DNA of 64,000 bases from Geosiphon pyriformis (Eukaryota > Glomeromycota > Glomeromycetes > Archaeosporales > Geosiphonaceae). Numbering within the stretch: position 1 is the first letter of the stretch; each line of letters begins with the position of its first letter. The stretch is from contig JAAOMT010000254.1 of assembly GCA_016748015.1 (NCBI GenBank), positions 62,001-126,000 on the forward strand, read 5' to 3'. The position numbers and the translations under genes are program-made. This document shows, one piece after another, positions 45,480 to 59,000 of this stretch. The notes beneath the pieces were generated by a model that searched no databases, was not told the DNA's origin, and worked only from the letters and a program-made list of their open reading frames with translations.

Positions 45480-47140
45480 ACTCCAGAAATTCATAAAAGT
45501 GGTGACTATTAAAACAGTAGGAAAAGACCACTTTCCATATAGAAGAGCATTATTTTAATACTTTTAAAAAGATCTAGAAATACTAGCAGAAACTGCTTAC
45601 ACAGAAAGTAATTTTTGTAACTATATCAATGCAAAAATTGACTGCTTATTAGGCTGCACAACCAACACAGAAAGACTTAAAGAACAAATCCATCAAAGCT
45701 TATTAGGATACTCAACAGCCACAACTATTTAAGCAATTGCTGAAACTCTGTACATAATTGATACAGACATTAGATATTACATGGCAAAATAATTCTCTCA
45801 AGTACAACAATCAATAGAATCTAACTCTGAGGAATACAAAAACAAATCCAACAACCCCACAACTGCCCAAGCCAAGTCCATAGTCAACAAGAAACCAAAG
45901 TTCCTTTTCTCAACAACTCTATTATACTATCAAATACTCCAAAGTAGAATTGTATTCAACCCACCTCCAAAAACCCAGTTGGAAACACCACAAACTTCTG
46001 GAAATCCACACCTCTGGGGTCAACACAATTGGACCAAATCATTAAGAGAATATGGATCATTGTTTGGAAATCTTATCCCAATAATTAATAAAACAGATAA
46101 AAATATGTCAACATGGAAAACACCACCAATCCAACCCTTGACTGAATCATCAACTACTCCTTTTGAAAAAACAGCTATTCTCCAGTTCATTAAAAAAATT
46201 AACAAAAGGAAACAACCAGAATTAGCACCAGAAAAACACCTTAACATGCAAACACCAAACTCCTTAGCATCAACCAGTAAGATTCCACCTATTTACCAGA
46301 TTATGGCTTACTGAGATATTGCCAAATTAGAGAAATTCTTTAGTGAAAAAGATAATGCATATACATAGATTGCAGAAGCCAAAAAAGTCATTACTACTAA
46401 CAATTGGGATGATGATAGAGCCATTCAAGCATTGTCATTTTTTCTGACTGGAACTGCAAACTTATAATATCAAAGTCTTGCAGAAAAACCAACTGACTTT
46501 GCTGCTTTTAAACTTGCCTTTCTGCAATATTTTTGTGACTCCAACACTCTCATCAGATTACAAAATCAGTTCAGTATCATAAAACAAAAAGATCATAAAA
46601 CAGTAATCACTTATCTTGAACAATTTAACCAAATCTTTTGTAAAATTTAGGCCATTGAAAGGGACTACTACACTATAATGCAAATCCTTAATCAATTCAT
46701 CAAAAGATTAAAAAGCAGCCTCCTCTAATCCATAAGACTCTGCCATCTGACAAATCTACAAGAGGCAGTTACTCTTGCTCATGACTTTAAGTCAGCAAAA
46801 CAAGAGACTAATCATACTTAAGCCGTTAATCTGGCTATTAATAGAATATTCAATATCAACACAAAAATTACTCAATTAAGTGAGAAATTAACTCAGAAAA
46901 TTGAGGGATTTTTAGCCAGTATCATAAGACTCTACCAGCCACTATAATAAAGGGATAGTAATAACAACAGATACTAACAACAACAGAATCATTAGCAACA
47001 ACAACAATCTTAGAGATCTGATCTCTGTAATTGTTACTATTGTTAGAAATCTAGACACATTGTCTGAGATTGCCATAAGAAAATAATGGACCAAAATTAA
47101 AAAAAATCAATATTAGCAACCAAGATACTCTCAAAACATG
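45480..47140 (+). pseudogene. gag of the type C gypsy element, disrupted
   Basis: Capsid-type ORF with frequent stops. Readable parts include 45979-46314 (SGNPHLWGQHNWTKSLREYG, then LQFIKKINKRKQPE) and 46320-46800, where ALSFFLTGTA and a Glu/Gln-rich segment match retrotransposon gag. A CCHC zinc knuckle lies near 47030-47080 (CYYC...H....C) with stops at the expected Gln and Trp positions and the four ligands kept. Confidence 0.8.
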
Positions 47141-47559
47141 GTATTCCAATACTCTGCACCTTAATATCAACTATCTTAATACTCACAACAAATTTAGTAT
47201 ACTTAGCAACTGCCTCAGAACTACTATCAGTCATCACAGCCAATGGCTTAAACAACATCCCAGTATCAAAACCCTGTTAATAACCAACCTAGACATCATG
47301 CAATTGATTACAACCAAGGATAGAAGAACTCCAACAACAATTAGATGCCAACTAACAGTATACTATCATGATCCCTAAATTATAGTAATATTCTATCTTG
47401 ACCAGTACCAACCAGATACTTTAACCAAGTTTCATATCTTGGTCTCAATGAAAACCAGGATTTTTATAGCTTTATATTTTTAGAAGAAAAAAATGTAAAA
47501 GAGACTCCCAACTCTTTGAGGTAAAATTAAACCAACAATACTATTCCACCTGCCACTAT

Positions 47560-48270
47560 CACTGAAGATACCACCCTTGCTGCTATTTTTCCTTTTGATA
47601 TTGATGGTCTGAACACAAATAGCCTTTTCAGTGAAACTACCATAAATCAGAACAAACCAATTATGGCACTGTATACTGATGCTAAAGTCAGAAACATAAA
47701 CATTAAATTAATTCTCAATAGCAAATCAACAGGCAGTATAATAATGAAACAACTCATGGATTAATTAGGTTACCAAGTAAATCATGCTGCAACTGTCTGA
47801 ATAATTATTACAGATAACAATACCAAAACTCCAATTGGAGAAATCAATAACTTTTTCTTTAAAATCAATAGAATCCAAATTCCTATAAAAGTTCTGGTTA
47901 TAGAAGCCATGCAATATCAAGCTCTTGTCAGAAATGATTAGTTGACCAAAGCCCATATCACTTTTGACTGAAACACACAGGAATTACAGATCACCTTTAA
48001 TGAACAACATGTCTGAGTTCCAGTTATGTGTGGACACTTTAAAGTCCAAAGCTCGGAGGAACCACTAATTGAATTTGAAGACACTACACCACCACCAACC
48101 ATAGAAACCTATCAAGTTTCGTGAATAGATGATTTCTGAACAAAGTTACTTCCACTACCAACTTGAGAAGAAAAGGGAAAGGGAAAAACAGAAGAAGAAC
48201 TACAATTGGCATCTGCAGGCTATTTTATCTTAAGTCAAAGAAGTCAATAGTATCAAACCCTGAAATTAAT
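47560..48270 (+). pseudogene. Aspartic protease of the type C gypsy element
   Basis: Retroviral-type protease that would cut gag-pol. The active-site stretch reads KLILNSKSTGSII (about 47703-47741), where D-S-G is expected: Asp is Asn and Gly is Lys, both from G-to-A changes. KTPIGEINNFFFKINRIQIP, LVIEAMQYQALVRND and a FDxNTQELQI strand follow, typical of the gypsy protease C-terminal half. Inactive. Confidence 0.8.
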
Positions 48271-48304
48271 TTGTGTTGACTGTAAGAAAAGTTATTTTTT
48301 ATAG

Positions 48305-48960
48305 ATGCATGTATCAGAGATAACAAAAAATGGCCAATTGCCACTAAACATTATTGCAGACTTTGTGTGTTGGAAAGATTTGGCAGACCAAAATAACAAG
48401 GCAAATGAAACAATATATTATGCTTTGTCTGTAACAAGATTCTGCCAGATGAAAAACTATAGAATAATGTTCTCAGCAGAAAAGAAACATGCAATGAAAC
48501 ATGTCAATACACAATTTTGATCAATGATTGGATACAAAAAGGAACTCCAATTAATGATACCTGAAAACAAGCATTATAATGATTAGACAGGTATTCCTAC
48601 AATGAACACAAGATTTGAAAAATGGTGAGTGTGAAAGCAGAGGGCACTACAACCAATGAAGTACTGAAAATCAAAAACAACCTCTTATTTCTTCCAGAAC
48701 CCAAATATATTATGACTTTTGATGTCTTTGGCAATATTGAGGACGACCCAAAATACTTCCATGAGCACTACCAAAACTTGGCACTGACTAGGAAAGAGCA
48801 GAAACAAAAACTAGCTGACCTAAACATAAAACTGTACGATCATTGTTTGATTTCTTACTATTTTCAGTACTGCGACAAATGCAATATCATGTTCAACTTG
48901 CCTCCAAGAAAACTATACCCAATTACTGAACTACCAAAACCCAAAGAAAAGAGGAATTAA
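48305..48960 (+). pseudogene. Protease-dUTPase linker with Cys-rich stretch, type C
   Basis: Frames 48305-48520 and 48622-48960 lie between protease and dUTPase. The second includes DHCLISYYFQYCDKCNIMF, a possible zinc site, and ends in a basic PKPKEKRN tail. The + element lacks most of this stretch. Function unknown. Confidence 0.6.
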
Positions 48961-48971
48961 TCATCAAGAAC

Positions 48972-49530
48972 ATGTCATTTCAAGATCCAATTGAGAATAC
49001 TAAAACAGAACAGTATTTTGTGTATCTCAACCTATCTAAAGAATTAGAATTAAAATGGTACAGTGACAACAAGGAAAGAATTTGCCTAAAAAAAGCACAT
49101 GACACCAATGTTGGTTTCGACCTACAATACCCTAAACAATCAATCATAGTTATAGTCTTATATTCCTTTGTAAAAATAGATCTTAAGATAGTATTAGAAA
49201 TTTCTGTTAGTACAATGGTACAAGTTGCCTCTCAATCTAGTTTAGCCAAAAAAAAATTAACATAAAGAGAGGAATTATCAATGTTAGTTATACAGGAAAC
49301 ATCATAGTGATGCTACAGAACAATTTGAACAAACTCTACAAAATAGAATCACAAGAAAAGATTGCCCAAGCTATCTTTCTACTCCTAATCAAAATGCCCA
49401 ATTGAACCCAATAACAACCCAAAAAAAATTAAGCCTTACTGTCTGAGAAATTAATGGGTTTGAATCAAGTGGAAGAGAAAACGTACTAATTAACTTTATG
49501 AAGAAAGATAATAATCAGGTAGAACTTATC
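48972..49530 (+). pseudogene. dUTPase domain of the type C gypsy element
   Basis: All five motifs can be read across frame changes: AHDTNVGFDLQY (motif 1, Asp kept), ASQSSLAKK (motif 2), RGIINVSYTGNIIVMLQN (motif 3, catalytic Asp replaced by Asn), QEKIAQAIFLL (motif 4), EINGFESSGRE (motif 5, degraded). A TAA after the second motif and a later frame change break the ORF. Same position as in the + element, just upstream of RT. Confidence 0.82.
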
Positions 49531-49581
49531 TATACTGACACAGTCATTTTTATTCTCTTTTATTAACAATATATCCTCAAA

Positions 49582-50883
49582 GTGAATCAAAAGATCCAAG
49601 ATCAAGTCTTATTATTTGAAGCCAATTCTGAAATCTGTTTTTTAGCTGATGTTGCTAACTTATATCTATTGGCCAAAGTCCATAAACACTTCAAAATCTC
49701 TATTTATAACCTCACAGAAGATGTAATTGAAATCCCCAAAGAGACTCTTATTGGTTCTATCTTACCAAACATTCAACATTCCAAAAAACCCCAGTCTATT
49801 TCAGATTTTATGCAATTGTTCTTATTTTGCAATATCACTTCACAAGTATGGAATCAGCCAAAAGAAAGTTATTTGTTTACACCAGAAGAGATTAATAAAT
49901 TGAATCTCGGGAACTTAAGTATCCTGTAGCAAATGCAATTCAAGATTCTCTTGAATCAATATGCCAATGTCTTTGCCAGTAAAAATGAATTTGGATGCAC
50001 CAATATTGTAAAGCATCAGATTGATACAAGAAATGCTTAACCTATTAAACAACAAACTTATAAAGTACCTTCATCTGGTGACAATTTTATCAAACAAGAA
50101 GTCCAATGAATATTTAACAACAGCTTAATCAAAGAATTGTTAAGCCTTTGGTTCTCTCCAATAGTTCTGATCACCAAGAAAAATAGAAAGATACAATTCT
50201 GCATGGATTACCAAAAATTAAATAGTATCACCTAAGAAGATAGTTACTCCACTTCCCTCATTCAAGAAATCCTAGACAATCTAGAAAAAAAGAAATGGTT
50301 CTTGTTATTAGACCTAGCCAGTGGATATTGGCAGGTCAAAATGGATCTCAAAAATAAAATAAAAATGGCATTTACCATTCAAGACAAAAACTTTGAGTTT
50401 AATGTAATGCTCTTCAAATTCTGCAATGCTCCTACTATATTTTAATGTCTTATAGATGTTGTGTACAAAAGAATTTTTTGGAAATCAGTTGTAGTTTACT
50501 TAGATGACACAAATGTATTTTCTAAAATGTTTGAAAATCATCTGCTTCATCTTCAACAAGTCTTCAAATGCCTTTGAAATGCCAGATTAAAACTCAATTC
50601 TGAGAAATGTTTCTTTGAAAAAACCAAGTTAAAATTCCTAGGACACATAATTGGCAAAGACAGAATCAAATCTGATCTGGACAAAGTCCAAAAAGTTAAA
50701 AATTTTCCAGTCCCAATCAACTTTTAAAAGTTATGAGGATTGGCAAGATTGACAGAATACTACCACCAATTTGTTAAAAGGTTTTCAACTATTGCAAAAC
50801 CTTTTCACCACTTGTTGTCCAAATACATGCTGTACCTATGAAAAAAAAACCAACAAAAAACATTCGACTATTTCAAGCAGTGA
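49582..50883 (+). pseudogene. Reverse transcriptase of the type C gypsy element
   Basis: Pre-RT linker 49582-49929, then ANVFASKNEFG, KNRKIQFCMDYQKLN, LLLDLASGYWQVKMDLKNK and NVMLFKFCNAPTIF followed by TAA. The catalytic box VVYLDDTNVFS (50491-50523) is intact, unlike the + and type D elements. Connection region FLGHIIGKDRIKSDLDKV follows. Stops are scattered throughout. Confidence 0.87.
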
Positions 50884-51290
50884 TTGATTATATTCCCAAT
50901 CCTGATTTATCCAGATTTTACTAAATGGTTTATTGTCATTACAAGTGTCTCAAAAAATGCTCTAGAAGCAGTCTTATCACAGATAAAATCAAACAATAGA
51001 GAACATCCAATTGCCTATACCAGTCGCAACACTAGCCCAGCAGAAAAAAATTACAGCACAACAGATTTGGAATGTCTTATCATTTATTGGGCCATACAAA
51101 CATGAAAACATTATCTTGGCTTGCCTTTTGACCTATATACTGATCATAAAAGACTTGTTTAATTACTTAACAATCCACAATTGGAAGAAAAATATGCAAG
51201 ATAGAGTACTTATCTACAACAATTCTTACTTAAAGTTCATTACAAAGAAGAATCCAAAAACACCAATGTCAACAGTTTGTTAAGGATGCC
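50884..51290 (+). pseudogene. RNase H of the type C gypsy element
   Basis: PILIYPDFTKWFIVITSVS followed by ALEAVLSQIKSNN, IAYTSRNTSPAEKNYSTTDL and LYTDHKRL. The first catalytic Asp (usually in TDAS) is missing; Glu in 'TTDLECL' is present. A TGA at the end of IQ-T breaks the frame. Confidence 0.8.
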
Positions 51291-51509
51291 ACAAACCTAA
51301 TCCCAGACCCATGGACACACTCACTTATCAATGACAATATTAGTACTTATTAACACTATGTTTTAAGGAGATATTATCTCAACAGAAACAAAGTACCATA
51401 CAAAAACAAGCCTGAAAATATTTTATTCAAGACAACCAACTATATCAACGAGAATGCTGAAACCACCTCACCTTACAATGAGTTATAAAGAACAATAAAA
51501 AGAAAACGA

Positions 51510-52670
51510 TATTACATAGTATGCATTCTAATCCAACCACAGAACACTTTAACAAAGATGCTACTTTCGAAAGAACATTAAATTTATACTATTGGCCAAC
51601 AATATACAAAGACATTTTTGAATACATGCTCAATTATGATTTATGCCAGTAAAAAGGAAAAGCAAGATTAACAGAACCACTTCGACCCATTCTAGTTGAA
51701 AATCTATTTAATAAAATTGGGATTGATTTGGTTGGACCTTTCTTAATTACATCTCAAAGAAATTACTATATTGCTGTAGTCATAGACTATCTTACAAAAT
51801 GGCCAGAAGCCAGAGCAATCCAAGTGGCCAATGTCAAAACAGTAGCCAAATTTGTGCATCAAGACCTAATTTGCTGACATAGATGTCTGAAAGAATTATT
51901 ATCTGATTAAAGAACACATTTTGTTAATAATACATTAACTGAAATAAACCAATAATTTGGAATAAAGTGACTTTTATTATCACCATATCACTCACAAACA
52001 AACAAATTAGTAAAACAATTTAACTGAACATTATACAAAGCACTAGCAAAAATAAGTCATAAAAATAAACAAGAATAGAACTTATTCATATTTTTTATAC
52101 TCTTTGTATACCAAACATTAAAACAAAAAACAACTCAATTTACACCCTTTAAACTAGTCTATGAAAGAAAAGCTATATTACCAATTGAACAAATGATACT
52201 GTCATATCCAACAGAAACAATCAATAAAGAAAATTTTGAAGCTACCTTATACCAAAAAACGTACCAGCTAATAGAAACATTAAAGAACAACAGCTGACAA
52301 TATTAGTTATGCTCAAGAACAACAAAAAAAAAGACATAATAACTGCCTATCAGAACAACCAATGGAATTTAAGATTGGAAACCAAGTATTGTTACATCAT
52401 ACAAAAGCTGAGAAACAGTGGAATGGAAAGTTTGACCCAAAGTGGGACAGTCTATTCCACATATATAAAGCTTTAGGAAATAGAGCTTACAAATTATGAT
52501 TGGAAGACAAGATTTTAAAGAAAGTAGTACATGGAAATTGGTTAAAAATTTATTATGCAAAACAGAAATCATTATTATCAGTACCTCAGCTAAGAACACA
52601 AATTTCATTAATCAGACCAGAAGATATACTACGAGATCTAAAACCAATCATCATTATTGAAATATAGACA
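51510..52670 (+). pseudogene. Integrase of the type C gypsy element
   Basis: HHCC remnant at 51514-51660 (HSNPTTEHF ... YDLCQ, first Cys changed to Tyr). Core: GIDLVGPFLITSQRNYYIAV, LLSD followed by a stop and RTHFVNN, then LVKQFN where the catalytic Glu is Lys. The C-terminal part (to 52670) has KIGNQVLLHHTKAEKQW-like sequence and ends at a PIIIIE motif. Multiple stops. Confidence 0.83.
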
Positions 52671-52753
52671 ATGTGCAGCAAATTAAATTAGAGAATTCAA
52701 ATATATATAGTATCTGAAAAACAGCAAGAAACAATAGAACTTTTAATATAGAC

Positions 52754-53485
52754 TTGTCAGATCAAATTCTACAACTCTCAAAACAACTATTTAACACAAT
52801 TCAACAATCTTCTGCTCAAATAAAAGTGACAATTAATAGAAAAAAAATACACTATAAAGATAGAAGCAAGAAAGGAATAGGCACAAATTCAACTAGAACT
52901 AACTATTCTCATTCCAATACTCTGCTCAAAAAAAAAATTTTAAAAAAAGAAATTAAATTGTCTTGAGCAGAGCTTGAAAAAAGAGTAGAGGAATGAGAAA
53001 AAGTTTATAAAAAAAGATACTTGGTCTCCAAGCTAAAAAAAATCAAAGAAGTTTTAGCTCATGAGATTAATCTCCTTAAAACAGGGGAATAAACACCAGA
53101 CAATGCAAAAGAATGAAAAGAAAAACTTTTTCTAACTTATTGGTTCTACAAAATGGGTGAACAATTAGACTTAAAGACGTTATATAAAGACTTCAGCCAG
53201 AAAACTTTCAACAAAAAAGCAATGCAACAAGTAAAAAAATTCATAAGAAGAAGCAACCTAACTCTATATTACAAAGCAGCATACTAACTATATGCTGCTT
53301 TCCAATTTTGTCCAAATGTACTGTTGTATGGATCTATAAAGATGATAACAGTTAACAACATAGGACAAATTATTAATCAACAGTTCAAAGACTTATAAAA
53401 AGCAATACTCGACACAACCATCAAATATTACACAAATGAAAACATAGGAACAGATACATCCAATTTTGCAGAAGCTCAATTCTAA
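52754..53485 (+). pseudogene. Uncharacterised ORF downstream of integrase (ORF3), type C
   Basis: Starts MSDQILQLSKQLFNTIQQ, then KVTINRKKIHYKDRSKKG, a Lys/Glu-rich helical part, and a second half with RRSNLTLYYKAAY, LYAAFQF and VNNIGQIINQQFKDL, ending FAEAQF before TAA. It matches the ORF3 copies in the + and minus A elements. It ends immediately before the polypurine tract and 3' LTR. Five or more stops, mostly from TGG or CAG codons. Confidence 0.68.
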
Positions 53486-53499
53486 AAAGAGAGAGATAA

Positions 53500-54534
53500 T
53501 GTTACCTAAGTAGAAAAACTGATCTGAAGTTATAAAAAAACGTGACCAAGAATGTAACATAATACAGAATAGCATACAATAACGTTAAATAACACATTAT
53601 AACTTAGAATAGTGCAGAATAACATGTTATAACATAGAATAATACAAAATAACATATAATAACACCAGATAATGTGTTATAATATAGAATAACTAGTAAT
53701 AACATAGAAGAATAAAGCAATAACAAAAATAACAAAGCAATAGTTAGCAATAACAAAACAATCAGAAGCAATCCTGTAAAACCAAAAGAATATATAAAAG
53801 TGAGTAGTTATAGAAGGTAAAAACAGCAGACAGATAGATATAAACTACTAGACAAGAATCAAATATTCTTATCCTTTCTATTATTTATTTTATTCTATCT
53901 TTATCTTCTGAAATAAATTAATTATTAAAAAATCAGAATCACGAATTCATGTTCTTGAACTTTGTGGAATTTACATGAACTAATAATTATTTTGTACCTT
54001 CATTCCAGAACAGATGTTCTTAGCATAACTGCTTTGAACTATTAACAATTTGGACCAATTGCTCTTGATCATGGTGATTAATGATATTAATTTATCTTTT
54101 CTTTTATTTTCTTTCTTTTTTTTTATTTTTTTTTTATTTTTCTCTTGTGGAGTGGCAATATAGTAAAATTGACTATTTGGGAATAAACTTCATAATAGTT
54201 TGGTAAAAGAGAGAAGCTCCTCCTAAGTTTTTAAATATTAATATTATCTTGATAGCTTACCAAAAAGGTGAAAAACCACTGCCAGACCCTAATGACTGCA
54301 CTTGTTAGCTCAAAGAAGAAAGCTCACTTTTATAAGAAGTTGCAATTAGCGAGAACCAAAACTCTGTGCCTTATAACCAAAGAACTCAACAGGTAAATTC
54401 ACAACCAGTAAAATAAGATCTTTAGAGACTGATAATTAAGATTAAGCAACCAGAATTACGCAAAACATGTTTTACCAATAATTAAGAGCACCAAATGTTA
54501 CCATCTTTCTACCCTACCAAGTTTACCCATAATA
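53500..54534 (+). repeat. Type C LTR, 3' LTR
   Basis: Collinear with 44384-45437, with scattered transitions and small indels, including the tandem 'aacatgttataac' block (53560-53700). The final bases read CATAATA instead of CATAACA. The bases outside the two LTRs do not show a matching target duplication. Confidence 0.88.
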
Positions 54535-54539
54535 CTATC

Positions 54540-56480
54540 TAAACTAGAAAAAAAATAACACATCCTGTATCTACCAAAATTGACAACAAAGGACTCCAAA
54601 ATACCAAGCATATAAACCACTCCATCTAACAACATAGAAACCAAGCATTAAAACAAACCTGAAACCACACTATTGTCTTTGACTAAACTAACTCTATCCA
54701 TATTTACTTTATGCTTGGATTTAATAAGCTACACCCTAATATAATGCAATTTTACCACAAATTTAACATATTTAATAAGAGCCAAAACAGTTTTTCTCTT
54801 CTTTTTAAAGACCAGAGCAGTCTTAGCATATCAATCTCTTAATACAAAACTCTTATATATAGCAGTATACAGATCCAAGTCTAAAGAACATCTTAAGAGT
54901 ATATGCAAAATAACCAACATAAATGAGCAAGAGAAATCTGTTACCAAAACTCATTTTTTAACAGCTTTATTCAAAATGTTTTTATGAAGTCCAATATTAC
55001 CAGGACAAGCAAAATCATAATCAGATAATTTTATGTTATCACATAGCAAGCACAGCACTCCAGAATAACTCTTATTATACAACTTTTTCTTAATTATTTT
55101 TGACAACCATCTATGTACTATTTTCATCAAATAAATGCACATATTAGCCAAGCTCTTGCTAGTAAACTCAGAAAACATGTGTTAATCAGGATGCCAAATC
55201 TTTGCAATAGTAGTCCAAATTATCTTTTTAATTAAAGCATTCAAAACAACATCATAATTAGAACCAGCTTCCCAACAAGCATAGCAAATTGACTAATAAA
55301 TATCATGAACAAAGTAATAAGTATTACCAAACACAGCAGTATTTTTAGCAACAAAAAATTATTCTTGAATTCCAACTGACAAAAAAAGTGAAGAATAAGT
55401 GGCTTTTTCTACCAATTCATCAGCCTTAACATTGCTTAGAATCCCTGAATGTTCTTTAACTTTCACTCACTTAACCAAAATGTCTTTATTTTTGATAAGA
55501 TTAACAATATGTAATCTTTTGATCCAGCAATAATTGTGGAATTCAAGCATGGCAAATGAAATTTCCAATACATAAGCATTAATAGCAGATTGACTGTCCA
55601 AGTACAAAATCACAACACAAAAAAATGGAATATATTCTAAGACCAAAGCAATGACTTGCAATTCAGTCAAAGTGGAAGACAAAAATCCATACACTTTAAC
55701 TCCAATACTCATATTTATAGCTGAAAAATAGGCAGTCACACCACTAGTCACTTTAACAGAACCAGCACTCTTTAAAGATCTATTTGTATAAACCTCAATA
55801 CAATTAGACCAAACCTCCATTAGACTACCATAAACACAGAAAATGTCTCAGATTTTAAGACACTTAACACTGGCAATTTAGGAGTACCAGCAGATCTAAT
55901 TTCTAAGAAAACATGTTTGCTCATAAATTTAGCTACTATAATAAACTAATAAAGTATGAGATTTCTCAGATCCAACTTCTTTCACCACCAAAACATTTTC
56001 TATTCCATTACCCTTTCTATTCTGTCCAAAAGCCTATTATCAAAAGCAATGTCAAACCATCTCAAAAAAAAACAGAATCATAATATAAAAACTAATCTAA
56101 GATGTCAGACATTGGAAATTTGTCAGATCTACAAAAAGCATTGGGCAAATTATTTACCAAAGACAGTTTATTTTCTAGCAAAATTTTTACCACACCAGCC
56201 AAAAAATTATTCACTGAACTGACTTGCAACTTAACAGGATACTGTAAAAAGTCTAAAGAGAACTACTCCAAAACTTGTAAATCCAAAAATCTATGTTTAA
56301 ATAAATGTTTAAGAATACTATGGGCATTAGAAAAAAAACCAGTAAGACTAACTTTTTTTTGAATTGTACTTGCTCAAAAAGCTTTAAATTATACAAAAAA
56401 AGATGATATAAAGCCTCACTAGGAAAGTTACATAACAAACTAGTCTTAGATCTAAGACTTTTCTTGATCAAAATGTCCTA
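54540..56480 (-). pseudogene. LINE copy 3 RNase H, zinc motif and C-terminus
   Basis: 56471-56253 matches the region KSLRSKTSLLCNFPSEALYH of copy 1. RNase H at 55820-55467: EVYTNRSLKSAGSVKV (first Asp is Asn), STLTELQVIALVLE (Glu kept), LYLDSQSAINAY (Asp kept). The zinc motif at 55080-55030 reads CLLCDNIKLSDYDFAC, so its His is Tyr. The frame runs down to about 54540. Confidence 0.8.
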
Positions 56481-56639
56481 CTTGTAACATATATCTGAAG
56501 AAACAAAACTAAATTGTATATGATATTCAACTATTAACTATAAAACAGCTAAAACTAAATAAGAAAATTGCTTATCTATAATGGCTTTCTTTATTATATT
56601 AGAAAAAAACCTGATATTCAAATAAGCTTAAGCCAAACT

Positions 56640-57780
56640 AAACTTGAAAAAACCTTAAATAGACAAAAAAATGCCTAAGTATCTGTGCATCTCATCTTTT
56701 TTAGCAATCAAAATTGACAAACCATTAATTAGTAGCAAAGCAGACTTAACACCTTGATTGATTAAAATAGCTACTGTTTTATTATTATTAATTGAAATAT
56801 CATTGATCTTAAAAAACTCACTAGTAATATTCAAGATATACTGTGTAGAAGTTTGACAACTTCCAACCCAAATTGTATTATCAACAAAGGTGCCAACAGC
56901 CAAAAAAAAAGTTTTCTTATCAGTTGCTTTAACTCTGCCAGATCTTGTTACAAATCTAGTATCAATTTTGTAATTATATAAATACTTATGTCTTTTAATC
57001 TTACACAAAAGTGGATCATAGAAAATTCTTTAAAGAAGTGAAGAAAAAACCTCACTCTAATTCAAACCATCATGTACTCTATAATTATTCGAAAATCCAA
57101 AATCTGTTATTACTCTATTGACCCTGTTCTCATAAATATTACCAAAAAACCTGATAAATTGACTACACATTTTGATATAATACAAGCTACTAAATTATAA
57201 GTTTTATGTATATCTTGTAATACCAATTAGAGCTTTCTATTTTTTTCCAAAGCATTTTTAACAACTGACTTAATGGCAAAATAAGAGACTAAGTTAAAGT
57301 ACTTTTTAACACCAAAAAGTTATCATTACAAAGAACATTAAATTTATTACAAGCCAAAAATATTCTATTGAAAAAAATTTTTGATAAAATTTTCCAGGCT
57401 GTTTTAATCAAAGCAATAAGCCTAGTGTTTGCCAAAACTTCATTTTATTTGTAAGACTTTGAAATTATTGAAACTTATGCTTTCTTTTATGGGATCAAAA
57501 CTGTACCAGAAGTCAAATAAGCATTTAATAGCTTTAAAAAACAAGCCAACATCTCTCTACTACAATATTTCCAAAGCTCATTAAGAATTCTTGACAATTC
57601 AGCAGCTTTATTATTAGGCAAGTTACTGATAATTAAAAACAATTCACCTATGTCAATCTTCATTATTACATCAGAGAAGACATTATCATCCATATAATTC
57701 AGAAGCATATATTGATGAGATCAGAGATTGGGCATCTTTGGAAGTACCAATTACTTCTTTGTCCATTCTTTTATGATTTC
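56640..57780 (-). pseudogene. LINE copy 3 reverse transcriptase
   Basis: ISNLPNNKAAELSRILNELW (57645-57585) is the pre-RT motif. The catalytic region at 56655-57008 reads GTFVDNTIWVGSCQTSTQYI, so the second Asp of VDD is Asn (G-to-A). It continues with INDISINNNKTVAILINQG, the segment following RT in copy 1. Confidence 0.8.
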
Positions 57781-58614
57781 ATCGACCTTAAGCTTCATTT
57801 TCTTAGGCTCAACTACCATCTCATTCTCCATTATCAAGTAATTCAAAACCATTTTGCAAAATGGATGCTTTAAAATGCTCTTTATCATATGTCTTTTGTT
57901 AGAACAGAAATCTTCTATATAACAATTGATAACCTTCCTAATATTAGGATTCTTAGCTAATTTTAACTCATAATACTTGAACTTTTAATACTTTTTTTTC
58001 ACCAGTAACAAATATAAAACCAAATTTATCAAATTTGCACCTCCTAAAACCATATTGACAATTTTGGAAGTCTCAATTTTATCAATAGCCAGCCAAACTT
58101 TAATGAAATGGTCAAAATTCAAAAGATCTTTAAAATTCTAACATTTCATAATTTTAGTAATAAGCAGCTCCAGTTTATAAAATTTCAAAGATTGTTTGTT
58201 CCTTAAACAATTATATTTACTATATTAACTTTTAATAAATACTCCAGTAGCAGTTTGCATTATGGCTTCTTTTAGCATCTTTTACATTATATCCAAGTTA
58301 CCATTGTTTTTTATGGTCTTAAATGTGGTAGATCTGATTAACAATTTAGCAAAAAAACACTCCTTAAAATACAACTATTGAACTTCATCTGCATTCTCCA
58401 ACTTGAACCTCTACTAGTCTTAGTTGGTCTGTTTGTAAGTGCTAATAAGATAAGCATCCAGAAATCCACCCAAACCAATAGAAGCTGAAATTGACTTATG
58501 ATTTATATCAAAAAACTCTGACATATTATCAACTTTGTGTGATACAATTGCAGATACCAAATTCCTACTTACAAAAATAAAATTAATCACCCTTTCAACA
58601 CCTTTAGAATTGCT

Positions 58615-58900
58615 CTAAGTAGAAGCTTTGGCCAGTAAATGTTCATCAAAAGTGTTAACCAGGCCCAAACCCAAGCAGAACTTGAAATTTACACTCCTCT
58701 TAGATTTATTCTTATTAAAATTACCACCCAAAATCACAAAAGAGCTGGAATTAACTGTCTTAAAAACCATAGAGTTAATATCAACAGCTTGGCCAAAATG
58801 TGTACTAACAGATACACTAGTGTAAAGACCCAAGACTGTGACTAAAAGCTTGTTTTTAAACAGAAAATGTACAGTGTTACTGAAGGTTTTTGGTCTCTTT
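58615..58900 (-). pseudogene. LINE copy 3 endonuclease fragment
   Basis: Read on minus: HFLFKNKLLVTVLGLYTSVS, then FVILGGNFNKNKSKRS near 58745-58700, matching the GDxN endonuclease motif region of copy 2 (ILDGNFNENS). The Asp before Asn is Gly here. The frame upstream of 58900 no longer matches the LINE. Confidence 0.7.
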
Positions 58901-59000
58901 TTTTGAATGTTATTAATGTTGATTTGCTGTAAATTCACGTTTTCAGAAAGTAGTTGGACCTCCAATAACTTTTATTTTCAAATTATCTCCTATAATTTGA

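Larger units (their letters stand above)
54535..58900 (-). mobile_element. LINE copy 3, truncated at both ends
   Basis: Minus-strand member of the same LINE family. It begins inside the endonuclease (about 58900) and ends within the C-terminal coding part at 54535, where the type C LTR abuts. RT, RNase H and zinc regions are recognisable. AT shift and stop density are intermediate to high. Its missing 3' UTR may be the fragment at 40340-40480. Confidence 0.85.

Noticed and set aside
44379-54539. Five-base target duplication around the type C element
   Set aside because: The left flank reads ACCAC and the right flank CTATC after the LTR end. They do not match even when transitions are allowed, so no duplication is claimed.
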